The position numbers and the translations under genes are program-made. Source: JBBIJO01 sp037445895 (lineage in GTDB: Bacteria; Bacteroidota; Ignavibacteria; Kapaibacteriales; UBA2268). Taken from it: a stretch of 64,000 bases of DNA. Below the pieces are notes generated by a model. The model saw nothing but the letters and a program-made list of their open reading frames with translations. It was not told the origin of the DNA and did not search any database. Position 1 is the first letter of the stretch; every line of letters starts with the position of its first letter. Of this stretch, positions 34,367-42,764 are shown one piece after another. The stretch spans positions 1-64,000 of the forward strand of contig JBBIJO010000010.1 in assembly GCA_037445895.1 (NCBI GenBank), read 5' to 3'.

Positions 34367-35062
34367 GTGAATCTAAAGCAACTAATTATAATTATCTCTA
34401 TAATCGTTGGCTCGCTTTTAACAATTCTGCTAATACTTTTTGCTATATATAAGTTTGCTCCACAAATTCTTGGGATTAAAAAAGAAGAAGAACCCGAAAA
34501 AACTGAAAAAATTGAGGAACTTCGTAGTGAACCTAAAATTGTCCTTTCGAAAAACCAATACGACAAATGGCTACAGAAGTCGTTCAATATTGAAGCAACA
34601 TTAGCAGAAAACAAATTCTTAAATAATTATCAAAGGACACTGCTTGATTCTATTGTAAAATTAAACAATCAGATTTCAGATATTAGCAAAGAGTTGGCTA
34701 TGCTTTCCGATTCAATAAAGCATACCAGTCAAACGCTTGCGGGCAAGGACAAAAAAATACAGGAATTACAATCACAAATCTCCGAAAAAGAAAATCGGAT
34801 TACACAGCTCCAAAAAAGAATCGATAATGAGTCGTTTGGCGGGAAAGCAACCACCGATTCTGCAAAAAATGTTGTGTTGATGCAGTTTGCGAAAATTTAT
34901 GAAAATTCCGACCCGAAGGAAGTAGCAAAAATTATCGAGCATCTCGATAACAAAGAAGCTGCAAAAATATTGAAGTTTATGTCGAAGAAAAAAGCTGGCA
35001 AGATAATTGATGCTTTAAAGCCTGAACGAAGTGCTGAAATCCTTCAAACTTCGGTCAAGTGA
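34367..35062 (+). CDS. YlxF/MotE-like membrane coiled-coil protein
   Basis: A 231-residue protein with a GTG start, one N-terminal helix (about 5-27), a linker, a coiled coil at about 75-150 (QISDISKELAMLSDSIKHTS, IQELQSQISEKENRITQLQK) and a C-terminal MgtE-N-like domain (VAKIIEHLDNKEAAKILKFM followed by KKAGKIIDALKPERSAEIL). This architecture and its position between fliJ and fliK match YlxF of the Bacillus fla/che operon and MotE-like chaperones of the stator protein MotC. The exact function here is unproven; a periplasmic assembly or stator role is likely. Confidence 0.8.
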   Translation: MNLKQLIIIISIIVGSLLTILLILFAIYKFAPQILGIKKEEEPEKTEKIEELRSEPKIVLSKNQYDKWLQKSFNIEATLAENKFLNNYQRTLLDSIVKLNNQISDISKELAMLSDSIKHTSQTLAGKDKKIQELQSQISEKENRITQLQKRIDNESFGGKATTDSAKNVVLMQFAKIYENSDPKEVAKIIEHLDNKEAAKILKFMSKKKAGKIIDALKPERSAEILQTSVK

Positions 35063-35098
35063 AATAGTAAGTTCTTTATAAACAATAGATTAGGCAGG

Positions 35099-36427
35099 AT
35101 GCCAAAAATGATAGCAAGGATGCAAGTAGCAATCAAGTCGAATATTCACCACAAACCGATATCGAAATCGGACCAACCGTCTAAAATTAAACAACATAAC
35201 CAAAAAACGTCTTCCGCTCGAAATATAGATTCTGTTTCCGAACTTAATTATTTTCTTGCCTTTTTGCAAAGCCAATTACATCTAAAAGTTGCAGCAACAT
35301 CTAAAAATACAATTAACAATCCCGCAAGCGACTTTACGCAGGAAGAATACAGCAGTAACGAAAATGCTTTATCTTCCCTTTTCAAGTTGAGTCAATTCGG
35401 TAGCAACAGTGCCATAGTTAGGCAATTAGGTGCATTGCCGGATGAACTGTCCGGGCTAGAAAAGGATTCAAAAATCATACAAAATATTGGGAAATGGAAA
35501 CTACCTACAAGTGAAACCAAAGTTTCTACAAATGATGCAAATAATTTATTGGAATATTTGAAGTCAGTTGGATACACTGGGATTAAGCTGAAGAATCTCA
35601 GGGAAGGAAACTTCGACAACGAAGCGATTCGGCTTCTTCCCGATTTTCGACAGAGTATGAAGAACATTAATCAAGGAACTATACAAAAGGCAGACTCCAA
35701 CGATGTCTTAACTGGTAAGGGCAGTTCGAAGATTAATTTAGTTTTTGAGCATAGCCCAGAATTTGAAAATTTTGACAATTTGCATCAAAAGATTCGCAAA
35801 CAAGAAATTGACCAACTGTCGAAAGTTGAACAAGAAAAAGTTGAAATTACAACTGAACGGAGCTCATTTAAAATTTTCGATAACCAATTGAAAGACATAG
35901 GACTTATTGCGAAAAATGCAAAAATATTGCAAGAAGTAGTTTCTCCTAAAGTTTTCGATAGTTCAAAACCCGATTATCAATCCCATACTCGTATTTTCTA
36001 TTCGCGGTTAGAAGAAGTGCCCCAGAATGTAGTTTCGATGCTGAATTCTAATATAGAATTTCCAGCTCGTGCAGAAATCGTTTTGAATCCTAAGACCTTT
36101 GGTATAATAATTGTCGAAATTAATGCGAGCAAAGACAAAGTCGAAGTGATGTTCAAAGTTCAAGCGCAAGAGACACTTAAAATGCTCGAAAACCAAGCTC
36201 CTATACTTCGCGATAGGCTACAAAATGCTGGTTTCGACAACCAAAGTATAGATTTACAATACAAGAGTTTCGAAAAGGAAGGAACTATGCACCAAGACAA
36301 ACAAGAGCAAAAACAAACGGAACAAAATCTGCTTCGCGATTTTATTCGAAGTTTTGCTTACTTAAAAGGAAATAATGAATTAGATTTTGAAAATTATTCA
36401 CAAAATACATTGGAGGCGTTATGGTAA
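35099..36427 (+). CDS. fliK: Flagellar hook-length control protein FliK
   Basis: The molecular ruler that stops hook growth and switches export to filament substrates. The 442-residue protein is polar and low in complexity over its first 300 residues, as expected for the ruler. The C-terminal switch domain is recognisable: PARAEIVLNPKTFGIIIVEI, then DKVEVMFKVQAQETLKMLEN and LRDRLQNAGFDNQSIDLQYK, corresponding to the L-x-P-x-x-L-G-x-v-x-V core of Flg_hook. The end overlaps flgD by 7 bp. An alternative ATG lies 9 bp into the gene. Confidence 0.88.
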   Translation: MPKMIARMQVAIKSNIHHKPISKSDQPSKIKQHNQKTSSARNIDSVSELNYFLAFLQSQLHLKVAATSKNTINNPASDFTQEEYSSNENALSSLFKLSQFGSNSAIVRQLGALPDELSGLEKDSKIIQNIGKWKLPTSETKVSTNDANNLLEYLKSVGYTGIKLKNLREGNFDNEAIRLLPDFRQSMKNINQGTIQKADSNDVLTGKGSSKINLVFEHSPEFENFDNLHQKIRKQEIDQLSKVEQEKVEITTERSSFKIFDNQLKDIGLIAKNAKILQEVVSPKVFDSSKPDYQSHTRIFYSRLEEVPQNVVSMLNSNIEFPARAEIVLNPKTFGIIIVEINASKDKVEVMFKVQAQETLKMLENQAPILRDRLQNAGFDNQSIDLQYKSFEKEGTMHQDKQEQKQTEQNLLRDFIRSFAYLKGNNELDFENYSQNTLEALW

Positions 36428-37110
36428 GTGGAGTTCAAGCGACGAAGTTGGGCACATCTATGTTGTCGAAACAAGCCCAGCAAACTACCACGACACTCGG
36501 GAAAGATGACTTTCTAAAGTTACTTACAATGCAACTAAAAGCACAAAATCCTATGAAACCAATCGATAATATGGAATTTGCAACCCAATTAGCCCAGTTT
36601 TCCCAACTCGAGCAGTTAACAAACATTCGTTCATTACTCGAAAATCAAAATTCTATTTTCGAAACGTTAGCCGAAAATTTACAGGCAACCTCTATGTCTG
36701 CTGTGCTTGGTGAATTTGCAACTGCATATTCCAATAAGTTAAACTTCGACGGAGAAAATCAAGCTACTCTTGGATTCAAACTCGATTCAACTATGCAAAA
36801 AGGGGAAATTATTATTAAAGATGCGTCGGGTAAAGAAGTTCGGCGTATTACTCTTGACCCGACTATGCTTAGTAGCGGGGAACATATCGTAAGTTGGGAT
36901 GGAACCGACAATCAGAACAACAAACTTCCAAAAGGAGAGTATACATTTCAGGTTGTAGTATCGAATATGCAAGGAAGCACATTTAACGCCGAGACATTTA
37001 CTTATGGGAAAATTCAGGCAATTCGGTTCAAACCAGAAGGAACAGTAATTGTAATCGATAACATCGAGATTCCTTTAAAGAACTTAATATCAATCAATAC
37101 GAAAGTATAG
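36421..37110 (+). CDS. flgD: Flagellar hook-capping protein FlgD
   Basis: The scaffold that caps the growing hook. A 229-residue protein with the N-terminal export/cap motif LGKDDFLKLLTMQLKAQNPM then DNMEFATQLAQFSQLEQL, followed by a Tudor/Ig-like region with WDGTDNQNNKLPKGEYTFQV. The ATG at 36421 is preceded by GGAGG inside the fliK end and overlaps it by 7 bp, so it is translationally coupled to fliK. The TIGR02530-like gene starts 10 bp later. Confidence 0.96.
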   Translation: MVSGVQATKLGTSMLSKQAQQTTTTLGKDDFLKLLTMQLKAQNPMKPIDNMEFATQLAQFSQLEQLTNIRSLLENQNSIFETLAENLQATSMSAVLGEFATAYSNKLNFDGENQATLGFKLDSTMQKGEIIIKDASGKEVRRITLDPTMLSSGEHIVSWDGTDNQNNKLPKGEYTFQVVVSNMQGSTFNAETFTYGKIQAIRFKPEGTVIVIDNIEIPLKNLISINTKV

Positions 37111-37120
37111 GAGCAAGTGT

Positions 37121-37510
37121 ATGTCCGAAGTCGATGGGGTTCGTTTGCCGTTTATTCCAATTGGTAGCGTTGAAGCGCCAAAAAAGCCATCTGTTCACCC
37201 TCAGTCATTTGCCAATAGTAGCGAGTTTCAACGGATATTTGACAACGAGGTTGTTTCTTTAAAGTTTTCGGCTCATGCAAAATCGCGAATCGTTAGCCGT
37301 GATGTTGGAATTACCCCCGACGAGTTAAGTAAACTCGAGCGAGCAGTCGAAAGCGCCGAAGAAAAAGGTGGGCGCGAAAGCTTGGTAATTCTTGGGGAGA
37401 AATCGTTTCTTGTTTCGATTCCGAATCGAACAGTTGTAACTGTTTTTTCGAATAAAAGTATGGGAAAAAATGTGGTAACAAATATTGATAGTGTTGTTTT
37501 TGGAGGATAA
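37121..37510 (+). CDS. TIGR02530-type flagellar operon protein
   Basis: A 129-residue soluble protein of the conserved but functionally uncharacterised family usually found between flgD and flgE in clostridia, spirochaetes and related bacteria. The recognisable core is LKFSAHAKSRIVSRDVGITP, then LSKLERAVESAEEKGGRESL, and SIPNRTVVTVF near the end. AGGAG overlaps the flgD stop and sits well before the ATG. Operon location suggests a role in hook assembly. Confidence 0.88.
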   Translation: MSEVDGVRLPFIPIGSVEAPKKPSVHPQSFANSSEFQRIFDNEVVSLKFSAHAKSRIVSRDVGITPDELSKLERAVESAEEKGGRESLVILGEKSFLVSIPNRTVVTVFSNKSMGKNVVTNIDSVVFGG

Positions 37511-37513
37511 AAG

Positions 37514-37579
37514 AGGAGCTGGACCTTGTCTGGTGGCAGGATGCTCCTACCAAAAACTCTGAACGACCGAGGAGTTTTT
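37514..37579 (+). other. Two successive hairpins before flgE
   Basis: AGGAGC (37514-37519) pairs with GCTCCT (37543-37548), and AAAAACTC (37552-37559) pairs with GAGTTTTT (37572-37579, 12-base loop). They occupy most of the 101-bp spacer before flgE. The second stem is A/T-rich and has no T-run after it, so it is at most a weak terminator; attenuation or mRNA processing upstream of flgE is possible. Confidence 0.4.
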
Positions 37580-37611
37580 AAACAAAATGTTAAATAATAA
37601 ATGGAGGTTTT

Positions 37612-38934
37612 ATGGCAATATCGCGTGCTTTACTCATTGGGGTAAGTTCTCTGCGTAGCAACCAGCGTAGGTTCGACGTTATAGCAAATAACGTCGCTAA
37701 TATCAACACAACGGGCTTCAAGGGTTCTCGTGCTAATTTTGTTGAGCAATTGAACCAAATATACAAGCGCGGTCGAGGGCCCGATATTGTAAGCGGAAGG
37801 GAAGCTGGGGGAGTTTCCCCCGTTCAATATGGATTAGGTGTTCGTATTGGTTCAATTTCACCAGATATGACCCAAGGCGTTATCGAAACAACAGGAAGAC
37901 CATTGGATATGGCTATTCAGGGCGATGGTTTCTTCATTTACAATTTGTTTGGTGTTCAATACTTTTCTCGTTCAGCACCAATAATTCGTGATAGCGAAGG
38001 CTTTTTTGTCGATCCTACTACCGGAGCGATTCTGCAAGGATACAACGTTGTTCGTGATGCTAATGGCTTCATCGTTAAAGATGCAGATGGAAAAGCAACA
38101 CTAAATAAAGTAGCTCAAAATCTTCAAATTGCTTCGACGACTTTTTCGCGACCAAACCAAACCCAAAACATTCGGTTAAGTGGCAATCTAAATTCAACAG
38201 CCAAAGAAAATGATACAGCAGTTACAAGTATTATGATTTACGATAATCAAGGTGCTACTCATACTTTGAAGTTCACATTCACAAAAACTGCAAATCCGAA
38301 TGAATGGACACTTTCGGCACAAATTGATGGGAACGATTTAACTTTAGCAAATAATACAATAACTTTTAACACGGATGGTTCACTCGATTCGCCTACTAGC
38401 TTGACTTTAACCGCACAACAACTAAATCAGGCGTTGAACCAAACAGTATTCGACGAAACAACACCCAAAGATGTTACTGTTGAATTGGCTCCAAGCGGGA
38501 GTGCTACGCAGGGAATAACTCAGTATTCCGGTGCGAATACAGTAAGTTTTGTTTTCCAAGATGGTTTTGGTGTTGGCGATATTGCCGATATTGCTATTGA
38601 CGATATGGGGAAAATTTGGGGAACTTTTACAAATGGACAAACTGAACTTCTTGGTCAAGTGGCTCTCGCTCGTTTTCCAAATCCCGACGCGCTAATTCGT
38701 GAAGGCAATAATTATTTTTCGGTATCACCCGACAGCGGAATTCCTGTGTTGGGAACAGCTTTCGAAACATTCGGTTCGACGAGTATCGTTTCTGGTGCAT
38801 TAGAGCAATCTAATGTGGATTTAGCTGAACAGTTTACCGAAATGATAACAACACAACGAGCCTACGAAGCTGCAGCACGGACGATAACAATTTCGGACAC
38901 ACTTTTGGGAGAAATAAATCAACTGAAACGATAA
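37612..38934 (+). CDS. flgE: Flagellar hook protein FlgE
   Basis: The hook subunit, the last gene of the operon. The 440-residue protein has the rod/hook N-terminus (GVSSLRSNQRRFDVIANNVA followed by NINTTGFKGSRANF), the FlgE-type GRPLDMAIQGDGFF, a central variable D2/D3 region and the C-terminal SNVDLAEQFTEMITTQRAYE then AAARTITISDTLL. GGAGG (37603-37607) gives a strong ribosome-binding site. A near-perfect terminator follows 64 bp after the stop. Confidence 0.96.
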   Translation: MAISRALLIGVSSLRSNQRRFDVIANNVANINTTGFKGSRANFVEQLNQIYKRGRGPDIVSGREAGGVSPVQYGLGVRIGSISPDMTQGVIETTGRPLDMAIQGDGFFIYNLFGVQYFSRSAPIIRDSEGFFVDPTTGAILQGYNVVRDANGFIVKDADGKATLNKVAQNLQIASTTFSRPNQTQNIRLSGNLNSTAKENDTAVTSIMIYDNQGATHTLKFTFTKTANPNEWTLSAQIDGNDLTLANNTITFNTDGSLDSPTSLTLTAQQLNQALNQTVFDETTPKDVTVELAPSGSATQGITQYSGANTVSFVFQDGFGVGDIADIAIDDMGKIWGTFTNGQTELLGQVALARFPNPDALIREGNNYFSVSPDSGIPVLGTAFETFGSTSIVSGALEQSNVDLAEQFTEMITTQRAYEAAARTITISDTLLGEINQLKR

Positions 38935-38998
38935 CAAAAAACAATTCGGTAACTAAGAAATTTGCAATTATTGACTATTGAGCATTTTTTGATTATTT

Positions 38999-39030
38999 AA
39001 GGCTGCCTCGGTGCCGAGGCAGCCTTATTT
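38999..39030. terminator. Strong intrinsic terminator after flgE
   Basis: A 12-bp perfect stem (arms 38999-39010 and 39015-39026, GGCTGCCTCG core) with a GTGC tetraloop is followed by ATTTT. It ends the plus-strand flagellar operon. The symmetric A/T flanks and the convergent E2 gene ending 51 bp away suggest it works in both directions. Confidence 0.9.
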
Positions 39031-39077
39031 TACAATGTTGTATTGAAGTTATAAAAGTTGTTCGAATCTCAACAATT

Positions 39078-40781
39078 TTACATTACGAGTGTGGTTTCGT
39101 TCTGTGCTTCGAGCAGACGAACTAATTCAGTAAGGTAAAGACCTGCTAACATACCATCGATGACTCTATGGTCGTAAGTCAACGAAACGTAAGCCATATA
39201 GCGAACGACAACTACATCTTCCTCTTCGATAGTTTTTACTACTGGTCGTTTTTGGATAGCACCTACACCTAAAATTGCGGTTTGAGGCTGGTTGATAACT
39301 GGAGTTCCAAAAAGAGTTCCAAAAGTCCCAACATTCGTCAAAGTGAGTGTGCCGCCTTGAATCTCGTCGGGGTTGAGTTTCTTGGTTCTGGCTCGAGTTG
39401 AAAGGTCGTATATCGCTCTTGCTAAGCCAGCCAAACTCAATGCGTCGGCATTTTTAATTACTGGGACAATCAAATTTCCATCCCCAAGTGCAGTTGCAAT
39501 TCCAAGGTGAACCCTTTTGTGTTGAATAATATTCGTTCCATCAACACTAACGTTGACTCGTAGATATGCTCGTGTAGCTTCGACAGCAGCTTTGGCAAAG
39601 AAAGGAGTAAAGGTAAGCTTAAACCCTTCTTTCCTTTCGAATTCATTTTTGTATTTTTCGCGAAAACGCACCATACCAGTAACATCTGCTTCGTGGATGC
39701 TTGTTACGTGGGCAGATGTTTGTTTCGAAAAAACCATATGTTGAGCAATTAGTTGGCGAACACGATCCATCGGGATGATTTCAGTGTCGGGACCATAGGT
39801 AGGTATGCTCGGCGGTGAATAAGCAATCTCGGTAGCCGAAGCTGCAGATGGTTCAAATGTAGTTGCTAGTTGTTTCGTTGAAGTAACAACTTCGGGACGC
39901 GATTTCTTATATTCGATATATTTTAATAAGTCGTCTTTTGTTACTCTCCCATCGACCCCACTGCCTTGTATTGTTCTCAATTCGTCGAGCGAAATTCCTT
40001 CCTCCTTTGCGATTTTGCGAACGACAGGAGAAAAGAAATATTTACCTTCCCTTGATTGAGACGCAGTTTCAGATTCTTTAATTTGTTTGGAAGGAACATT
40101 AATTTCTTCCTTTGTGGATGCCGTTTTTGGGATTTCTTGCGCAATGGCAAAAGTTTTTCTCTCGACGCTCGATACTGTTCCGCTTGTCGATATTTTCGCA
40201 ATTGTTGCTCCTACGGGAACGGTCTGGTTTTCTTCGGCAATGATTTCGACAACAACACCGGCAACTGGCGAGGGGACTTCGGTATCGACTTTATCGGTCG
40301 AGATTTCCAAAATCATTTCGTCGCGTTCGACTCGGTCGCCAACCTTTTTCAACCAACGAAGAATTGTGCCTTCTTGTAATGATTCTCCCATCTTTGGCAT
40401 TACAACATCGACAATATTACTCGAATCAACGTTTTCGAAGGAAGGTTGTTCTTTGTCTTCTTTTGGCTTTTGTGTTTCGGTAGTAGAAGTTGTTTCTGGA
40501 ATTGGTGCTTTATGTTGTAGTTCCGAACCGACGACGGCATTATCTTCGGTTTCAATGCGAGCAATTACATTACCAACGGGTATAGTCTGGTTTTCTTCGG
40601 CAATGATTTCGACAACAACACCGGCAACTGGCGAGGGGACTTCGGTATCGACTTTATCGGTCGAGATTTCCAAAATCATTTCGTCGCGTTCGACTCGGTC
40701 GCCAACCTTTTTCAACCAACGAAGAATTGTGCCTTCCTGCAACGATTCTCCCATCTTTGGCATTATAACATCTACTTTCAT
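39078..40781 (-). CDS. Dihydrolipoamide acyltransferase (E2), two lipoyl domains
   Basis: The E2 core of a 2-oxo-acid dehydrogenase complex, presumably the partner of the fused E1 at 8641. From the ATG at 40781 (GGAG 7 bp upstream; an earlier in-frame ATG at 40802 lacks this) the protein has 567 residues: lipoyl domain 1 (about 2-78, lipoyl-lysine K43 in STDKVDTE), a linker, lipoyl domain 2 (about 123-199, K164), an E3-binding domain (VRKIAKEEGISLDELRTIQG then GVDGRVTKDDLLKY) and the catalytic domain ending with DHRVIDG. The two lipoyl domains are nearly identical even at DNA level. The substrate could be pyruvate or branched-chain 2-oxo acids. Confidence 0.95.
   Translation of the reverse strand: MKVDVIMPKMGESLQEGTILRWLKKVGDRVERDEMILEISTDKVDTEVPSPVAGVVVEIIAEENQTIPVGNVIARIETEDNAVVGSELQHKAPIPETTSTTETQKPKEDKEQPSFENVDSSNIVDVVMPKMGESLQEGTILRWLKKVGDRVERDEMILEISTDKVDTEVPSPVAGVVVEIIAEENQTVPVGATIAKISTSGTVSSVERKTFAIAQEIPKTASTKEEINVPSKQIKESETASQSREGKYFFSPVVRKIAKEEGISLDELRTIQGSGVDGRVTKDDLLKYIEYKKSRPEVVTSTKQLATTFEPSAASATEIAYSPPSIPTYGPDTEIIPMDRVRQLIAQHMVFSKQTSAHVTSIHEADVTGMVRFREKYKNEFERKEGFKLTFTPFFAKAAVEATRAYLRVNVSVDGTNIIQHKRVHLGIATALGDGNLIVPVIKNADALSLAGLARAIYDLSTRARTKKLNPDEIQGGTLTLTNVGTFGTLFGTPVINQPQTAILGVGAIQKRPVVKTIEEEDVVVVRYMAYVSLTYDHRVIDGMLAGLYLTELVRLLEAQNETTLVM
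40222..40736 (-). repeat. Perfect 152-bp direct repeat encoding the two lipoyl domains
   Basis: Bases 40222-40373 are identical to 40585-40736 (spacing 363 bp = 121 codons), and similarity continues a further 20 or so bases with scattered third-position changes. The repeat covers most of each lipoyl domain. Such synonymous-site identity points to a recent domain duplication or ongoing gene conversion. Confidence 0.95.
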
Positions 40782-40834
40782 ATCTAAACTCCATTTTTTC
40801 AAATTGATAAAATTAAGAAAGCAAAGTTAAAAAA

Positions 40835-41548
40835 TCATTTTTTGTAGAAAAAAAGATTTTTATCGAATTCTGGATTATAGTTGATATTTACAATGACTAT
40901 TTTGGTTTTTTTCTTGTCGTTCGATGTAATTTCGAGAGTTCTAGGTATTTTAATACCTTCGTAAGTAAAAAATTCTTTCGGGAAGACTCTAAAAACATAA
41001 GGAGATTGATAGAATTTGATTTCTTTATAATAATTAATAGTGCTCGATTTCCGAAGAAAATATTTTATAGTATCGTTTTCGTTGTTTATCACCTGGAAAG
41101 CCACGTAACCGGTATCGTTGGATACCAAATCTGTAGATTTGTAATGGTTAATCAGATTTTCGTCGAGAAACGAAAAAAGGTTTAGTATGTTCGACCGCAT
41201 TCGTTTCAGTTCTTCGGGGAAAAGTTCGGTTGGTTCGAATATTTTTCGCGTAGGGTCAACTGTCCAACCGCTATCGTGAGTTATCACTGTGATTGCATAA
41301 TCCTTGCCAAAACGAATCTGTAAGCGGAGTGTGTCGGGGAAAATGCGGTGGTAAACAAATTCGAGCGAATCCTTGTTATCGTCAATAATCACACCTATTA
41401 TTTGGAACCTATGAGCTTTAATAAAGTCATTTGGCTTTACAATAACATTCCTGAATTTCTGGAACAATGTATCGGTGGTTTCGAAACCGAAACTATCCCT
41501 GCAAAAAGTAAACAATATTATAATAATAAAGCCAAGTTTTATTTTCAT
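40835..41548 (-). CDS. LolA-like exported protein
   Basis: A 237-residue protein with an N-terminal signal peptide (IKLGFIIIILFTFCRDSFGF). The mature part reads as alternating beta strands like the two proteins at 21714 and 22425: FPDTLRLQIRFGKDYAITVI then DSGWTVDPTRKIFEP, LRKSSTINYYKEIKFYQSPY and a closing GIKIPRTLEITSNDKKKTKI. This fits a LolA/LolB-like fold, with the usual SGW-x-V and terminal K/P-rich strand. It lies 53 bp before the E2 gene in the same direction and may be co-transcribed with it. Function is inferred only. Confidence 0.6.
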   Translation of the reverse strand: MKIKLGFIIIILFTFCRDSFGFETTDTLFQKFRNVIVKPNDFIKAHRFQIIGVIIDDNKDSLEFVYHRIFPDTLRLQIRFGKDYAITVITHDSGWTVDPTRKIFEPTELFPEELKRMRSNILNLFSFLDENLINHYKSTDLVSNDTGYVAFQVINNENDTIKYFLRKSSTINYYKEIKFYQSPYVFRVFPKEFFTYEGIKIPRTLEITSNDKKKTKIVIVNINYNPEFDKNLFFYKK

Positions 41549-41682
41549 AGATTACAAATAATAAAAACTTAAAGTCGAATTTAACACAATTTTATGTTAT
41601 TTCCTGGATAAAAGTATAATTGAATTATGAGCAACACCAACAAGAGTTTGTGTTTTCAATAATGAGAGGACTTAATAGATTG

Positions 41683-41709
41683 AAAAAGGCAAATCCCCCC
41701 CGATTTGCC
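41683..41709 (-). terminator. Intrinsic terminator of the flagellin gene
   Basis: On the minus strand, GGCAAATC and GATTTGCC (arms at 41702-41709 and 41688-41695) form an 8-bp stem with a G6 loop, followed by TTTTT (41687-41683). It starts 37 bp after the flagellin stop. Confidence 0.85.
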
Positions 41710-41745
41710 CTAATTCGAGGTTTTGGTAGGAGTTGGTAACTTTTA

Positions 41746-42681
41746 TTATCCACGAATAAGTTGTAAAAATGACTGTGGATTTGTATTTGCTTGTGCAAGC
41801 GAGACTAACGATGCTTGTTGTAGGAACTGAGCCTTGATTAATTCTAATTGTTCTAATGCAACATCGGCGTCTTCGATACGAGAAATTGCCGCATTGTAAT
41901 TAGTAATTTGTGCTTTCAACAGGTCTTCTTGCGAACCAAGACGGTTGCTAATCCCACCAAGTAACGAGGCTACTTTATTAATGTTTTGTAGTGCTTGGTT
42001 TAAACTTTGGAGTGTGGTATTAATTTGTGTTGAAGAAAATATTCCAAGATCATTTGAGTTAACAGCATTTAAGCTGGTCAAATCTAAGTTGCTGACCCCT
42101 GCAAAGTTTTGCGATGTTAAAGCATTAGTATCGAACGAATTGCTTGAGATATTATATTCAGTATTGTATGTTGTTAAGTCGATTCCAAGAGTAACAAGAT
42201 TGAATCCAGCATCCATTCCAATCACAAACGAAGCAGAGTATGAGCCATCGAGAAGCTGCTTGCCTCCGTAAACTGTAGTAGCAACAATTGTTTGAATCTG
42301 TTGTGCCATTCGATATGCTGCTTTAGCAAGCGAAACCAATTCGTCGGTTCCTAAAGCTCCCGAAGCAGCTTGGGAAACAGTATCTTTGATAGTTAAGATA
42401 CGTTGCGAGATATTATCCATTGCCTCGATAGAAATGTTTGTAACTGCGAATGCGTCGCTTACTGCGAGTAATGCTGCTTTCATTGCTCCATTTCGGGATT
42501 GAAGAGCACGTGATGTGATGTATCCAGCAACATCGTCGCCAGGATTGTTGATTTTCTTCCCAGTTGAAAGTCGAAGTTGCCTGAGTGAAATGTTTCGATT
42601 TGAGACTTCGAGGGCGTTGTAAGCATTCTCTGCCGGAATATTTGTTCGTATCCTCGAGCTTCCTCCAATTGCAAATGGCAT
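41746..42681 (-). CDS. fliC: Flagellin
   Basis: The filament subunit. The 311-residue protein has coiled-coil D0/D1 ends and a short central domain. The N-terminal block is LRQLRLSTGKKINNPGDDVA (variant of the usual ERLSSG-type motif) and continues ITSRALQSRNGAMKAALLAV. The C-terminal block is AAISRIEDADVALEQLELIK then AQFLQQASLVSLAQANTNPQ and SFLQLIRG. Most flagellins end in LL-R/G-type residues; this one ends LIRG. AAGGAGGA (42686-42693) is a strong ribosome-binding site. It is transcribed alone, with its own sigma-54-like promoter and terminator. Confidence 0.95.
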   Translation of the reverse strand: MPFAIGGSSRIRTNIPAENAYNALEVSNRNISLRQLRLSTGKKINNPGDDVAGYITSRALQSRNGAMKAALLAVSDAFAVTNISIEAMDNISQRILTIKDTVSQAASGALGTDELVSLAKAAYRMAQQIQTIVATTVYGGKQLLDGSYSASFVIGMDAGFNLVTLGIDLTTYNTEYNISSNSFDTNALTSQNFAGVSNLDLTSLNAVNSNDLGIFSSTQINTTLQSLNQALQNINKVASLLGGISNRLGSQEDLLKAQITNYNAAISRIEDADVALEQLELIKAQFLQQASLVSLAQANTNPQSFLQLIRG

Positions 42682-42730
42682 ATTTTCCTCCTTAATTAAT
42701 TACCATTAATAACTTATTCCTTAAAAATTT

Positions 42731-42748
42731 TTCAATCGATGTGCCAAA
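42731..42748 (-). promoter_or_regulatory. Sigma-54-like promoter of the flagellin gene
   Basis: On the minus strand TTTGGCAC, 5 bp, TTGAA. The -24 element is ideal and the spacing to TTG is canonical; the usual -12 GC reads GA. Predicted transcription start is near 42720, 40 bp before the flagellin ATG. Placed just downstream of the hairpin at 42765-42830. Confidence 0.5.
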
Positions 42749-42764
42749 TACAATAAGATGATTC

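Noticed and set aside
37587..37658. 23-codon frame in the flgE leader overlapping the flgE start
   Set aside because: Its candidate GAGGAG site is too far from the ATG, and there is no sign of leader-peptide composition.
40087..40830. 247-aa plus-strand open frame with repeated serine/threonine-rich segments
   Set aside because: It is antisense to the E2 gene; its apparent repeats are the complement of the duplicated lipoyl domains.
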